DNA of 64,000 nucleotides, from assembly GCA_905221605.1 (NCBI GenBank), contig CAJNDS010002105.1:310001-374000 (forward strand). Direction: 5' to 3'. Position 1 is the first letter of the stretch. The number at the start of each line of letters is the position of its first letter. A program made the translations under genes and the position numbers. This DNA is from Symbiodinium natans (Eukaryota; Sar; Dinophyceae; Suessiales; Symbiodiniaceae). A model generated the notes under the pieces. The model worked only from the letters and a program-made list of their open reading frames with translations. It was not told the DNA's origin and did no database searches. Of this stretch, positions 31,401-42,020 are shown piece after piece.

Positions 31401-33245
31401 TTCGTGGGCGTCAGGACCTAGACTCTTCCAAGCTGATACTGGGGCTGAGGTGCTAGGGACTGCTTTCCCCACTGGCACTGTCTTGATTTGCGAGGATACC
31501 TGCAAGGCGGTGATTGCTTTTCTGGGCACAGCGGCAACTGAGTGCAAAGGAGGACTTTTGGAGAAGATTTTACTCGAGTATTCGCGCATAGTTTTTAGCG
31601 AGGCTTCCGTATCAAGCGGCTCACCTGCTTGATCCCTTAGGTTGACTCTCTGCACTGGGCGCCACGGAGCAAGTTTCCTGAGAGCATGAGCTAGTTTGTG
31701 GGATTGTTGCCGTTTATCTTCCTGGGCTTGTAGAAGCAACTGCTCTTGCTTCTCTAGCTTTCTTTGTTTTTGCTGTTTTTTGAAAGCCCGCGCCTCCTCT
31801 TTGATGTCCTCCACAAGCTTCTGGCAGTCTGGATTATGCTCGGTTCCAGCCCGCTTGTGCGCCTGGATTTGCCGCACTTTCTTCCAATATTCCTGATGAA
31901 TGGGACCTGCTGCTGGCTGAGACTTGCGTGGAGGAGGATAGTGCTCAGCTGATACACGAACCATCACTTCATCCAGTTCTTGCCAAGACGGTCTCTCTTG
32001 CATTGTCCTCACCACTGATTCAGTCAGACGATGTGAGTATGCAAGCCAGTTGTCATCTTTCCGCCGAAAGCTCGCATCCAGGGCTGTGGCATCAAACGGC
32101 CGTGGCTTGCTGGGTATAGGACTGTAAGGAGGAATGAACAGAGTAGCCCGCACTGGAAGATGTTTTGGTCCATCTCTGTAGGCAGCCACAGGAAAGTTCT
32201 TATCAGAGTAGGCCTCCTTGGATCTCCTCCGAGCATCGTGCAGTCTGACCAGCATAAAATCGATCTGAGAGGAATATGTGCCATCACTGTTAGTATACGT
32301 GCTGCGATGGCCAGAAGCCCATGTGTTCAGCGCAGTGAGTCCACAGGATTTGCAGAGCGAGGGCAGTGTCTTCACATCCGCATTTGCAAACCGTACTCGA
32401 TGAGGCACACTTGGTCCAATATGAGGACGTTCAGTCACCGCATGCGCATTGAAATCCCCAGCCACAATCAAGAAATCACGTTGCGGGACTCTCTGTATAC
32501 GATTTTCGAGCTGTGTCATCACGTCCTTTCTCCTGCCTCTGTTTTCCGTCTTCGAAAGCTTTGAATCCCAGACGTGCTGGTACAGGTTCAGGAGATGTAT
32601 TCTGGATCTCTGCCACGGGATCATGACGTGCTGCAAATGCCCTGGAACAATGGAAGTGCTGCGAATTTCTGAAAGAGGAGCCAATGAGCTATGCACCAAG
32701 ACAACCAGGCCAGCCTTGTGTCTGCTTGTTGAGCCACAGGTTAAGACTGACCACGGGCCTGAGCTGTAGACCTGGTCCTGCTGCCAATGCGATTCCTGCA
32801 GGAAAACGATTTTGATGTTCTTGTACTCTGTTGTTGCCAAAAGGGCCAGAATCTCGTTCCAAACTCGGCTTGTAATTGAGCCTGCGTTCCAAGTAAGGAC
32901 TTCCATGTCAAATTTGTGATGGATCTGTCTGCTCGGTTGAAAAGAACGCCTCTCCGCTTTCGCAGGAGACGCGAATTGTCCTTCGTGAGCTCCTAGAGCC
33001 TGAGCTGTCAGAAGACGGCCTTTATAAAGTGCTGCTCCCTTCGCCAGGGCAACTTTACAAGCTCTTTGGTAGCTTCGCTTGCCGGTTTTGTTCATGGTTA
33101 GCTGACTTCGCTGCGCATGCTGCTCAGCTTCATCGGGGGGCGCTACTTCCCGAAACCCTCGATTCTGATCCATGGCTGGACCCTGGGACTTGGGACCCAG
33201 GCACCCAAGAAAGCTCGCTACGGCTACGAGAAATAAAATCCTCAT
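28425..33245 (-). CDS. Retroelement ORF1: AP endonuclease-RT-zinc fingers-USP fusion
   Basis: 1606 codons from ATG 33245 (MRILFLVAVASF, a signal-like start; MDQNRGFRE shortly after is an alternative). The frame is open further upstream only because (GTT)n has no stops. Endonuclease, residues about 114-350: LTWNAGS, LQESHW, VAGDFNAH, QIDFML. Reverse transcriptase, about 620-960: WIPKPGK, LRPIGVIS, SVDLSKAFDSVNR, SGIKQGC and FADDF (about 840). Four Cys/His fingers, about 1093-1275 (CSLCDRQF..H..H; CAACNRQL; CSLCGQYI; CRYCRIVV). C-terminal USP (C19) domain, about 1350-1606: QLCYAHT with Cys1366, RQEDASQFLLHI (the usual QxDAxEFL), LQIQRF, SGHYRAGF with His1564, then LADDSES and a final YLAFYVRV. 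This supports a non-LTR retrotransposon polyprotein carrying a probably active deubiquitinase-like domain. Confidence 0.9.
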   Translation of the reverse strand: MRILFLVAVASFLGCLGPKSQGPAMDQNRGFREVAPPDEAEQHAQRSQLTMNKTGKRSYQRACKVALAKGAALYKGRLLTAQALGAHEGQFASPAKAERRSFQPSRQIHHKFDMEVLTWNAGSITSRVWNEILALLATTEYKNIKIVFLQESHWQQDQVYSSGPWSVLTCGSTSRHKAGLVVLVHSSLAPLSEIRSTSIVPGHLQHVMIPWQRSRIHLLNLYQHVWDSKLSKTENRGRRKDVMTQLENRIQRVPQRDFLIVAGDFNAHAVTERPHIGPSVPHRVRFANADVKTLPSLCKSCGLTALNTWASGHRSTYTNSDGTYSSQIDFMLVRLHDARRRSKEAYSDKNFPVAAYRDGPKHLPVRATLFIPPYSPIPSKPRPFDATALDASFRRKDDNWLAYSHRLTESVVRTMQERPSWQELDEVMVRVSAEHYPPPRKSQPAAGPIHQEYWKKVRQIQAHKRAGTEHNPDCQKLVEDIKEEARAFKKQQKQRKLEKQEQLLLQAQEDKRQQSHKLAHALRKLAPWRPVQRVNLRDQAGEPLDTEASLKTMREYSSKIFSKSPPLHSVAAVPRKAITALQVSSQIKTVPVGKAVPSTSAPVSAWKSLGPDAHEQIAGLINSEVSQSEISPYLKDPRIAWIPKPGKPATAMKNLRPIGVISVPGKVLAGAVKTRIAPALQVSSQLQPQFAYIRQRGVRDAIAKACQHLDFAQQLRQEHRRDLHKSQRGARQAQLSGALTISVDLSKAFDSVNRHELLAALDRLGTDPVTKELVVQLHSETSYNMGTGGLEIQVPTSSGIKQGCKLAPALWSALTLLVMSRMEQKWGPDSKQAREILTVFADDFLLQETFSSFPELQKVLHRIEALFQSLEDVGLEVNPAKSKALLMVQGTQQSIFRKKHTMRKEKQLHIVLPSGHKIPIHHKLTYLGVQLSYGSYKDQTVDYRIAQAQGKFELLRHILCSTKALEASKKLEIWRVYVESSLLHGLVATGVTSSGLQKLQSKYSRMLRSIFKQHQHYSHIDTKTLFEQYKVQSPQAVLISQMKNYQDALDAFQKSNPDQNRQWHLGLRGRIVALQLELQSMHLDLTEADQAVSCSLCDRQFSSAKGLQQHTLVKHGGQRANQLGPKFQVTVHSCKGLPQCAACNRQLRTMHQLRRHVESGICPQLHELKERAKSCTSSESIAMIYQSSVQEQLKKDPDLLLKKRHVTQHLLTNCSLCGQYIVGHKGVKQHIQKAHPAFWAQSSASILANMRTHKRLLHKKEECRYCRIVVDAPVRHAEQCVVLLQTYAMSAACANPMELPDLFSADPPIGQVRGREASSQEASSSSRAISLTYTARVSGRSTTASPTASMQDAAWRLAYHNPHQLCYAHTVVHILLSLLSDGLFPDPSLNSILTEIGSLNGRSSHADVRRLRHLRPLLAGWRLRPRQEDASQFLLHISQRIPDLSSDKWEARVHISAPEERISVEEKGGLILYLPEPPDGLSTLQQSVTQWTNRGSVFALLPDTRLICLQIQRFDQQIKTSRPQALDTVLEMPMFLDNGTSTEAVSFSLYAFIIHIGEDWNSGHYRAGFWREGVAYLADDSESPRRTMLLSDQICRGSYLAFYVRV
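29274..29301. repeat. Double hairpin inside ORF1 (finger-USP linker)
   Basis: GGAGGAAGCCTCC at 29274-29286 and again at 29289-29301, separated by TG. It encodes Glu/Ala/Ser-rich residues (REASSQEASS) in the linker just before the USP domain. Confidence 0.95.
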
Positions 33246-33261
33246 CTTGGGCCAGAATCTT

Positions 33262-33771
<510 letters not shown>

Positions 33772-34205
33772 TTAAGGAACTTGTCAATATCATGGCTGGT
33801 CATGGGCCACTTCGAAGAGTTCCTGCTTGTCTTTTGGTTTTGCTTGCATGGCATATGTTACAGCACTGCACCACGGAGCGGGTCACAGAGGAGCCGGTTG
33901 AGGGTGGGACTTTTGCCTTTGTAGGCCCCTTTGCCGCCTCTCCTGGTGTCAGTCTAGGTCGTCCGTCTTGTTTGCAGAGGAGTTTTTGAGTGAATCGGCG
34001 GTATGGGAAAGACAGCCTGGCTGCATAGGCAACGAAGCCAAACCTCAGCACAGGCGAGACAGAGCGAGAGTGAGAGCGAAGGGAGGGAGAGAGAGCGAGA
34101 GAGATAGCAAAAAAGCAAAGGATACAGAGAGAGAGAGAGGGCGAGCAAACATGTCCCTCCGAACAGCCCGCATCGACTAGGCTGCAAGCACCTTCGCTAT
34201 GTCTT
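33772..34205. other. No gene seen; purine-rich tract
   Basis: Host flank right of the element. A GA-rich tract lies at about 34050-34145. No convincing exon. Confidence 0.4.
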
Positions 34206-34208
34206 CTA

Positions 34209-35530
34209 TCACATCTTTTGCCTCACTAGTGGCCTGCCACCAGGCATGTGGCACATGTACACTCTTGACATTCGACCGACCTTGTCCGACAGTTCCAATC
34301 GGAGGTCGGTGCAGCAGTACTTCTTCGCCATGAGCCGGCAGGCCTTCAACAGCTTTTGCATCTTCATTGGCTGAGCACAGGCACCGGCAGTCATCACCTG
34401 CAGGTCTGCAAGCAGCTCGCCCAAAAGCTGGGTTCGGAAGACCGTCTCTGCCTCAGAGCTGCAGCAAAAACAAGGGGCAGACGACCAACATATGCGACCT
34501 TATCCCTTGCACAGAAAGCTCACACCCTGAGACGACCTGAGGCACTCACTAAGTTTTCGGTGGTCAAGTCACCCTGTCCGATCCGAGCTGAAAGAAACAT
34601 ACAGATAAGTGACGATGCCGGCCTCCAAATATAGCCCTCGCGCCCTTGCCAGTGCCGCGACACCTGGTGACAGCCCCACTTGCCTGAAGCAGACCAAGAC
34701 TAGGCTACACCTGAGGCAAGGGCTTGCCACGTCGGTGACTTCTGGGAGGCTTTCGCCAGTGAGCGTCGCAATCTCCGTTCGGAGCGCATCTGAAAATCCA
34801 CAAGGGGAATGCACAAAGGGCCTCTAGTGCTGCAGTAGCCAAAACAGTCCCACCCGGGGCAGCACATGAACAGAATAGGATCCCTAAAGAACCTCTTTCT
34901 CTGCTTTCATCTTTTTGCGACTCAAAGCTCCAAAGACAGGAGCCGGCAGTGCTGCTGCGCGCCGTAGACATCACGATCACCGGCGCTGCCGGCCAGCACC
35001 TGCAACCAGAAGGAACAAGAAGGAACAAAAAGGCAAATGGGAGGCACTCAGAGAGTTCAAGACAAAATCAACCTGTCGGCCTGTCGGGCGCAAGTGATCT
35101 TGATGGCCCAGCATGAGTCCTGGGGAGACAAACCCAACGCCAGCCACTGCATTAAGTACGTTCTTGCGACGTGCACAACGTGCACTACGAGAGGTTCTGG
35201 GATCTTGGCATCGCAAAAGACGCCCAGAACATTCCGCAACGGAACCACTGAAGCATCCAGTGAAGGACTGCTTTTGGCCATCATGTAAGACTTCCTTGGG
35301 TGCAATTCTCGGCCAAAAAAATCACCGGGCAAGTGTCACATTTCAACATGCCGCACATGATGCAGGTAGCGCTGCGGGCAGGTCTCTCATCAGCAAACAT
35401 GATGTCGTAGGTAATTTCCTCGCGACAAGAAGGTGCTATGATTTCTCTGTCCACTCTAAGAATAACGCCCTGGTGCGCACGTCCGCTGTCACTTTGGGCA
35501 CTGAAGTCAACGTCTGCAGGCGTGCCGTTT
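34209..35530 (-). CDS. Multi-exon gene, unknown protein
   Basis: Minus-strand exon-like segments, 5' to 3': 35530-35330 (PADVDFSAQSDSGRAHQGVI, VDREIIAPSCREEITYD, FADERPARSATC), 35310-35075 (SSPSLDASVVPLRNVLGVF, PEPLVVHVVHVARTYLMQW), 34800-34690 (SDALRTEIATLTGESLPEV) and 34440-34209 (LLGELLADLQVMTAGACAQP, MQKLLKACRLMAKKYC, RLELSDKVGRM). All have normal soluble-protein composition. Frames differ, so introns separate them. No domain recognised. They follow the AtuA-like gene on the same strand and might be its 3' continuation or the next gene. Confidence 0.45.
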
Positions 35531-35539
35531 TAGAAAAGT

Positions 35540-36035
35540 AATGTCTGTGGAAGGTCCAACAGCCAAGTGACATTCACACCAGCATTCTTGGAGCGTACCA
35601 CCTTCGCCAGGTCTCCGAGTTTGTGACTGCTAGCCGCACCTCCGGTTGTGGAAAGATGTGGGTGGTGAGCTAATGATTACACTCTCTAAGCGATGCACGC
35701 CACCCCGCAGGCTTCACGGACGACTCCCAGTCACTGTAGGCCTGCCACTCTAGCAGCAAAGGGCTAGCAAGGGGAAGTACGTGGACTCAGCGCAAGATCT
35801 CAAGAGCAGGAAGAGTGCATAAGAGTGCTCAGTGCGCCCAAGTCCAAACAAGCCTCTTCCGACGAAACAATGGGAGCGTCATCCCAAGGTAGGAGTGTGG
35901 CCTCCACGTCCTGTCGAGCACGGCTTTGGAACATATTCTGTAACATATTTGTTCACGGCTCATGGCACCACAAATCCTGCACTGAGCCATCGCTGTGCCG
36001 TACTTGGATTGGGAAGAAGTCGCGCCTTGGCGCGC
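35540..36035. other. Intron or intergenic DNA, no exon supported
   Basis: No reading frame with convincing composition. Confidence 0.4.
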
Positions 36036-36229
36036 ATGGCATCATGGCATTGCCGCTTCTATGTTATTCGAATGTGCTGCAGAGTGGCAACAGCACGTCA
36101 TCCAACTCGAGGAGATGGTGAATTGTGTAATCCTCAGAGCGGCTAACAAGTGAAGTCTTGCACACCCAAAAAAGCCGAAGCATGACAAACCCAAAGCTTG
36201 GCACCGTGCTGCTGCGACGCTTCCGTGGC

Positions 36230-37700
36230 ACTGCCAGGTCTGAATCGCCCGTGCGTCCACTTGCAGCCCGGCACTCGCCGCTTCTGCGGTGCTTGCGACC
36301 ACCTCGCGGCACTTCAGGAAGCCCAGGCCATCCAAACCTGCAGCGACGAAGCGAACGGTCAGGTCCTCATGGGAGGAGAGGCTCCTGACATACTCCTCCA
36401 CTTCTTTCAGAATCTGCGGCCACCGTGATATAAAGCTCGGGTCTCTAGTGCCGCAGAGAGTTAGAACTCCCTCGTCGCCAAACTGAAGGTCGGAAGGCGA
36501 GAATGGAAATGCAAGGTTCCCAGCTGTAGCTTTCCGGCCATCAAAGCCCCAGTGCAGCAACGTGGCACGAAGGAGAGCTAAATGGGATCTATTCCGCTCT
36601 AAACCGCCTCCAGTGACTGTGATCACAATGCCGAGCTCCTGCTCGCCAGAGTTCAGCACTGAATCCTCCACACCGTTGCGGCCGAACACTATCACCCCGT
36701 TGCCTGCTTCCACGTCAGGAAGGTCGGGCGTGTCAGGAAGGAGGTCAATGGCCACTGCCCGAAAGCCACGCACCTTGGCACCTTCAGCGAAAGTAGGCAG
36801 GGACGCTACAGAAGCTTCATGCACTTACACTATCTCACCGAATACATTTCACATGCAAACAGTCGCAACAGTCACAAAACCTGAGGACCCAAACTCGCAA
36901 AGAGCTTCATATCGGGCCTTCAAGCTTGACCGTGGGCGGAATCCTTGTCAGTCTCGTGCCCTTGACTTCCACAACTCGACCATGCTGTTTGAATACTGCT
37001 TGCTTGGTGTTCAGCACGCCGCCCGGTAGACCAAAGACGTGAGGGTGGCTCTTTTCGTAGAGTGTGTGCGCAGCCACGCTCAGGGTCGTGGCTTGCCTCT
37101 GAGGGTTCGGTGCCCAGAACCGGGCAGCGCCTTGTTTGTCCAATTCCGCAATGAGACAGTCGCTCCCGCTTCCAGGCACCTGCAACTGTTGAAATTACTG
37201 AAGTCACTGAAATTCACTGAAATTCACTGAAAGTGGCACTGAAACAACAAGCGCTAAGGCGACACTCCTCTGCTCCGCTCACACAAGTTGCTGGCCAGGT
37301 TCTGTCGCAATTGCGCCACACTCCAGGACTTTGGCTGCGTGCAGCGCAGCTGATGCTGGAAACCCACACCGCACGGGTTCAGCAGCGAATACAGCAGGGT
37401 CATAAGCTCGTCCACATAGCCTTGGCTAGCAACCTGGCATCGTGCAGCTCTGACTTACGCTGTCTTGTTTAACCAGGTTGCACTATGTCGGCGTGCCCCA
37501 ATGCCGACATGATGGGTTCCAGGCCCATCTGAGGCAGGAGATCAGGTGCTAGTTCTATGCAGTGGCACGTACGCGCGTGCGCTCCGCTCACAACGAGTTT
37601 TTGTTTGGAGTCTGTCCACCCGAGATGGCGCTTGTGAGGCTCGGGGATGCTGCTGAGGCCCTTTGTGCCTGAATAACAAGACATGAAACAACTAACAACA
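36230..37700 (-). CDS. AtuA/DUF1446-like protein gene (multi-exon)
   Basis: Exons on the minus strand match the acyclic-terpene-utilisation AtuA (DUF1446) family. Segments: 37680-37475 (PDLLPQMGLEPIMSALGHAD); 37360-37260 (AALHAAKVLECGAIATEPGQ, with the family's ECGA); 37180-36918 (VAAHTLYEKSHPHVFGLPGG ending TVKLE); then 36781-36230 (GAKVRGFRAVAI, EQELGIVITVTGG, LLHWGFDG, TAGNLAFPFSPSDLQ, GTRDPSFISRWPQ). Joining 36918 to 36781 across a 136-nt GC-AG intron gives KLEGAKVRGFRAV, the expected family continuation, which fixes this junction. An upstream exon at about 38060-37920 (LAGRTMTSLGPMNP, TEDLRGLSAEVDEAYLAY) probably belongs to the same gene. Family members act in isoprenoid or related acyl catabolism; the precise reaction is not established here. 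Confidence 0.65.
36782..36917 (-). other. GC-AG intron in the AtuA-like gene
   Basis: 136 nt beginning GCCCGATATG and ending GCTGAAG on the minus strand. Removal restores the conserved KLEGA motif in frame. Both ends sit in AAG|G contexts (exon ...GAAG, intron ...GAAG then G), a repeated junction style typical of dinoflagellate introns. Confidence 0.7.
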
Positions 37701-38109
37701 ACAAAGAATTTTGAGAGATTCATCACCCTCCCCTTTTTCAAGAACCCCTTTTCCGCCTCCCATCTCTTCTCCCTCTTTTTTCAATGTGTGCAGGCACACT
37801 CAATGCGGTGCTTCCCCCAGCCTGGGCCACAATCACTGAGCCTCCCAAACATCCCAGGGAACTTCGCAGTGTACCACATGTGTACAACTTCTGACTCTGA
37901 CTCGCATACAGATGGGCAGAGTTAGATAAGCTAGATATGCTTCGTCCACTTCCGCACTGAGGCCTCTCAAATCTTCGGTGCTGATGGGGTTCATCGGGCC
38001 GAGGGATGTCATTGTCCGCCCCGCCAATTTCGAAGGGCAAATCTCGCTTCGAACCTCAATTGGGACTCGGTCGGCGCAATTTTCCTCCACCACTGCACAA
38101 CATAACACA

Positions 38110-38700
38110 ACACATCACTTGGCGCAAAAAGTCGCCCCCCAAATTTCAACAATTGGGGCACCTGCCGTCGCTATGGGTTGCACCATGCCCAACCTCGAGC
38201 GCACCACGCTACAGCCCAATGTCACATGGAGCAAGAACCCTCAGTGCAACACAAGGCATTTGGAGTTTGGAGTATCGGATGCTACCGTGTTTATCGACAT
38301 TTTGCACGGAGAACGTGTCCATGTTCAACCTGCCAACCTACTGTCATGCTAGGAGGTGCTGGGCTCGGGGAAAAGAGGCCCCTGCTCGGACATGATCGCT
38401 CGAACTTCACGGGCAAGCAGCTCAACCTTGGACAAGAGAATCGCATCTAAACTTTACACCTTTCTCATTCAAAGACGTTGATTCCGTTGCCTGGTTGTCG
38501 GTGCCACATCCGCCAGCTGAGCCCACAATCAATTTGCAAGGCTGGCCCATAGCTGCCTAGCAACGTGCTCATCCAGTCTATCCCCAACAGCCCGGGCAAG
38601 ATGCTCCGACGGTTTCCCACGCCTGCTGAATCACACCCTTCAGCATCAGGCGAAGGTCTCCTTATTCACACAGCTTCGCCCACGCCTGCCCACAAGTCTC
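38110..38700. other. No supported gene
   Basis: Short open frames on the plus strand only, with no motif and mixed composition. Confidence 0.35.
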
Positions 38701-38719
38701 TAGATACTGCAGCGCAGCA

Positions 38720-38906
38720 CTTATTCGAGCAGGTGTCGCAGAACATGGTTCAGCGCCGTAAACGATGTGCGGGTGGCCAAGTAGTAAGGTCCTGGATCCT
38801 CGGTTCTTGCAGGCCACAAGTTCTCAAAAAGGAGGGAATTAGCAGCAGAGCGGGTTTGAGACATGATGGATGACTGCTTCATTCCGGGCCACAATGGAGC
38901 CAGCAT
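38720..38906 (-). CDS. Possible exon, unknown protein
   Basis: Minus frame with APLWPGMKQSSIMSQTRSA, NSLLFENLWPARTEDPGP and FTALNHVLRHLLE. Reasonable soluble composition but too short to assign. Confidence 0.3.
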
Positions 38907-39123
38907 CCACTGCTATGAGGTTGAATGCATGGTCACCTTGTAGCACTCGCATTTTCACTCCAGATGCACTTCTCTGCTCAGAAGTCCAAAGTCATCAGAA
39001 GCTTGAGACTTACGGCTTGCAAGAGGAAATATGACGGGAAGGTCGATGTACGTTGGTCATGTAAGGCAATCCGCCGAGGCCTCGGGCCGAAGGTGTAGTG
39101 AGAACAGGCACCCCATTCCACAC

Positions 39124-39210
39124 GCCCCCTCCCCCCCCCCCTCCCCCCTCCCCCCCCCCTGCCCCCCCTGCCCCCCCCTCCCCCCCCCCCTCCCCCCCCC
39201 CCCCGCCTCC
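39124..39210. repeat. Poly-C tract with single T/G interruptions
   Basis: About 87 bp that are more than 85 percent C on the plus strand (CCCCCCCCTCC-type units), directly before the telomere-like repeat. It is a G-run on the minus strand. Confidence 0.95.
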
Positions 39211-39242
39211 CTTTGCTTGGGGCTGCGGCTCAACTTTACGAA

Positions 39243-39354
39243 TCCCTAAACCCCAAACCGTGAACCTTGAGCCCTAAACCCTCAACCCTAAACTAGCCCT
39301 CAACCCTAAACCCTAAACCAGAAACCCGGAACCCTAAACCCTAAACCCAACCCT
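39243..39354. repeat. Interstitial telomere-like CCCTAAA repeat
   Basis: About 110 bp of CCCTAAA units and variants (CCCCAAA, CCCTCAA, CCCGGAA), the complement of TTTAGGG-type telomere DNA. Confidence 0.85.
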
Positions 39355-39689
39355 TATGGGGTCCAGCGACTTGGGCGCTAGGGAATCACCATGCTCACGC
39401 GGATATGCGCTGGGGCGGGCCGAGGCGGGTCGTGCAGCGTTAAGATTATGTAATTGCGTTATTCTGGTTTGAACCCTGGATTGCTCTTGATCCTGGTTTG
39501 TCGAAAACCTTGTTTTTGTCAAAGATGCGTTGCTGAGCGTTTTTGAGGTTTATGAGCCCGCATAAACCCAAGAGAAGGTGCATCAACTTACTCTGTTGGT
39601 TGACGTGTAACAGGTTGTGGCAAAGCAGTAACACACCAAAAGCAGAAACGAAGGACACTGCAAACCATGCGGATGAGAATATGTCTGTG

Positions 39690-39712
39690 GATGTAGAGTT
39701 GAACTCTACATC
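39690..39712. repeat. Perfect 23-nt inverted repeat
   Basis: GATGTAGAGTT, one G, then AACTCTACATC: an 11-bp perfect stem with a single-base centre. It lies in non-coding DNA. Confidence 0.95.
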
Positions 39713-39799
39713 TACATACAACAAAAAGATCATCCCTACACTAGACTCGAGACCATACACCCTGAACTCTGGCCCCCACTCCACGCAAGAAGTAACTTG

Positions 39800-40780
39800 A
39801 AGCCGTTCTGCAAGTGGGTTCTTCTACTTTTTTTGTCTTTCGCTCAGTTTCACTCTCAGTTCTTGGTCACACTTCAGAAGACAGGGAACGAGAAGGTTCC
39901 AATCGCATATATGGGTGGGGAGGGAACGGGGGGCTGCCTCCTGCCCCAACGCGCAAATTAAGCTTAAGCAGAGAGGAGGACTTCCAAACGCATTGCGTTT
40001 GCAAATGGGATGGGATGGGAGGACACCTTGCAGCGCCCCCAATTCTTTTCCCAATTCTTCTTAATCGTCGGCCTAAGCCCTCCGTTTCGGTGCTCCAAGA
40101 AGCCCCCCTAGATTCGCCTCCTGCTTCTCGGTCTCCAAATTTTTTGGGCACCCCACAAAAGCCTCCCTAAGGCCCTTCTAACCTGCCCCTAAATTCCTTA
40201 CCCTTTAGGGCCCTAAAGCCCTTAAGCCCTTGAGCCCTTGAAGGCCTTAAGCCCTCTTTGAAGACCCTCTTTGAGGACCCCAAGGTCAAGTATTAAGTCC
40301 CCCTTCACTCCTCTCAAGCCCTTCGCCTTCACCTTTAATTAACCCCCCTGAACTGAAACCAGTTTTGCCCCAAAAGTGTCCGAAGAGACACATCATGTGC
40401 TACAGGTCAAACACACAGGTCAAATCAGGTGAGTTTGGCCTCTCTGAATTTCACCCTACCTTTCAGAATGGAGTCAGCGCAACGTGTGGTCAACAAACCA
40501 AAACTCAAACCTGCGCAATGAGGAGATGTAGCAATAAGTCCTGAGCTCCTCACGGACTGCCGCATCGAATGATGCCTGTGCTGCAAGCGGTTGTGGCTGA
40601 CGGCGGATCGGTGTTTTGCTGCCAGCCTAGCCGACTCGCGCCGAGCGGCTTCAGGAAATCCGTATCCCAGGATTGCCGTTGGTGCCAGGATTCGAAATTT
40701 GCTCGTGCTGTCCGTGTAGCCACGAATGCTAAGACGTGCGGCAAGCTTCCGGGCCTCGGGACGATCAAGGATCCAGGAAC
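39800..40780. other. Non-coding DNA with a CCCTTAAG-like repeat
   Basis: No exon supported. At about 40160-40300 the sequence is made of CCCTAAAG, CCCTTAAG, CCCTTGAG and GGCCTTAAG variants, which may be a degenerate telomere-like or palindromic repeat. Confidence 0.45.
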
Positions 40781-40794
40781 GAGAACAGCATCAA

Positions 40795-42020
40795 GGAGAA
40801 GAGCTTTCCTTCTTCAGTATGACCGGGCCGAAGCAAGCAGGGCTGTTCTCGTTCAACAACCCTGTGACTGTCAACTCATTCTTTCGACTCGTGGAGAAGC
40901 GCGTTCTCTCAGTTCCGGGGAGCATCTGAATTTCGCAGCCAAGCCACGTTTGGTCGATTGGCTCGGAAAAGTCCATACAGCATTGGCAAGGAACCCACAG
41001 GTCTGTGCATCGCTGTAAATCTTACCCTATAATTTGGGACGTCTTAGTGCTGGCCGCTGCCAAGCAAGCTCGTGCTGTGCTTGTGTTCACAGGTGTCCAT
41101 CGCGGGGATATTTCGAATATTCCGAACTGCAGAACCAAAAACTTCAGATCAGGACCGTGACTCGAGACTCCCACCATCAGCAAGCTACTCCCGCCTGTGA
41201 GATCAAAGAAGGTAGTGTCGTTACCTTCAGAAAGACCAGAAAGATTCTCTCATGCACATCGACATGTTCGCTGGAATACATCCAGGCAGCCGACAAAGCA
41301 TGATTGTCTCATGTGGCTGCCATGTCTCGACACTTCTGCCATTGACCTTGGCAGGAGCAGATCCCACAGCCTCCCGAAACTCTCGCTGGACTTGGCTTGG
41401 TCCCGTATGAAGAATCCGACCGTCTTAAAGCAGGCACTGAAGGCATCATAAAGTTCCTGACAGGGAAAACTTTGGGGGCAGCAAAGGATGGGGTAGAGAT
41501 GGAGATTGCACACGAGTCCACGTCCCATCGCCTGCTGCGCGGCTTCGAGCTTCTTGTGCCCCTCGATGGCGAGCACCGCCATGCCTGCAGATTCAGTTAT
41601 CATTCGCTCCAAAACTCCCATGGCCCAAGCCCAGGAGATGCCTGGAGGCCCTGCGCTTGGAGCGACAAGGGAGTGGGCCCCACTTTGAGCTGAAGCTGAG
41701 CAACCGTTGAAAGTGAGACTATACGCAATGCTCAGGTCCCAATTTCCCCGAGTCACATGAATACTCGACCCCGGACGGTGCCTGTCTACTGTGCTTTTGG
41801 CTCCGTCTAGTTAACGATGCCTCGTCCAGCAGCCACATTTCAGCTGCAGAAACAAATGCCCAGATGTTGCTGAGGCCGTGAGCCCAAGCATCCTATGTAC
41901 AATCTGGGAATGCGGCGTGCTATGCACAAGCAGTCTCCTGCGAGAACGAGCCCGCTCGGCTCGTGTTTCGGCTAGTATTTTGGCTAGGTTGCCCGGACGC
42001 ACTGGGAAACAAGCTGAAGC
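40795..42020 (-). CDS. Exon series, unknown protein
   Basis: Minus-strand segments: about 42000-41920 (GNLAKILAETRAERARSRRR), 41640-41510 (WAMGVLERMITESAGMAVLA, EGHKKLEAAQQAMGRGL), 41460-41300 (ELYDAFSACFKTVGFFIRDQ, SSESFGRLWDLLLPR) and 40945-40800 (CEIQMLPGTERTRFSTSRKN, TVTGLLNENSPACFGPVIL). They read as helical soluble exons of one gene on the general gene strand. No domain recognised. Boundaries approximate. Confidence 0.45.
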
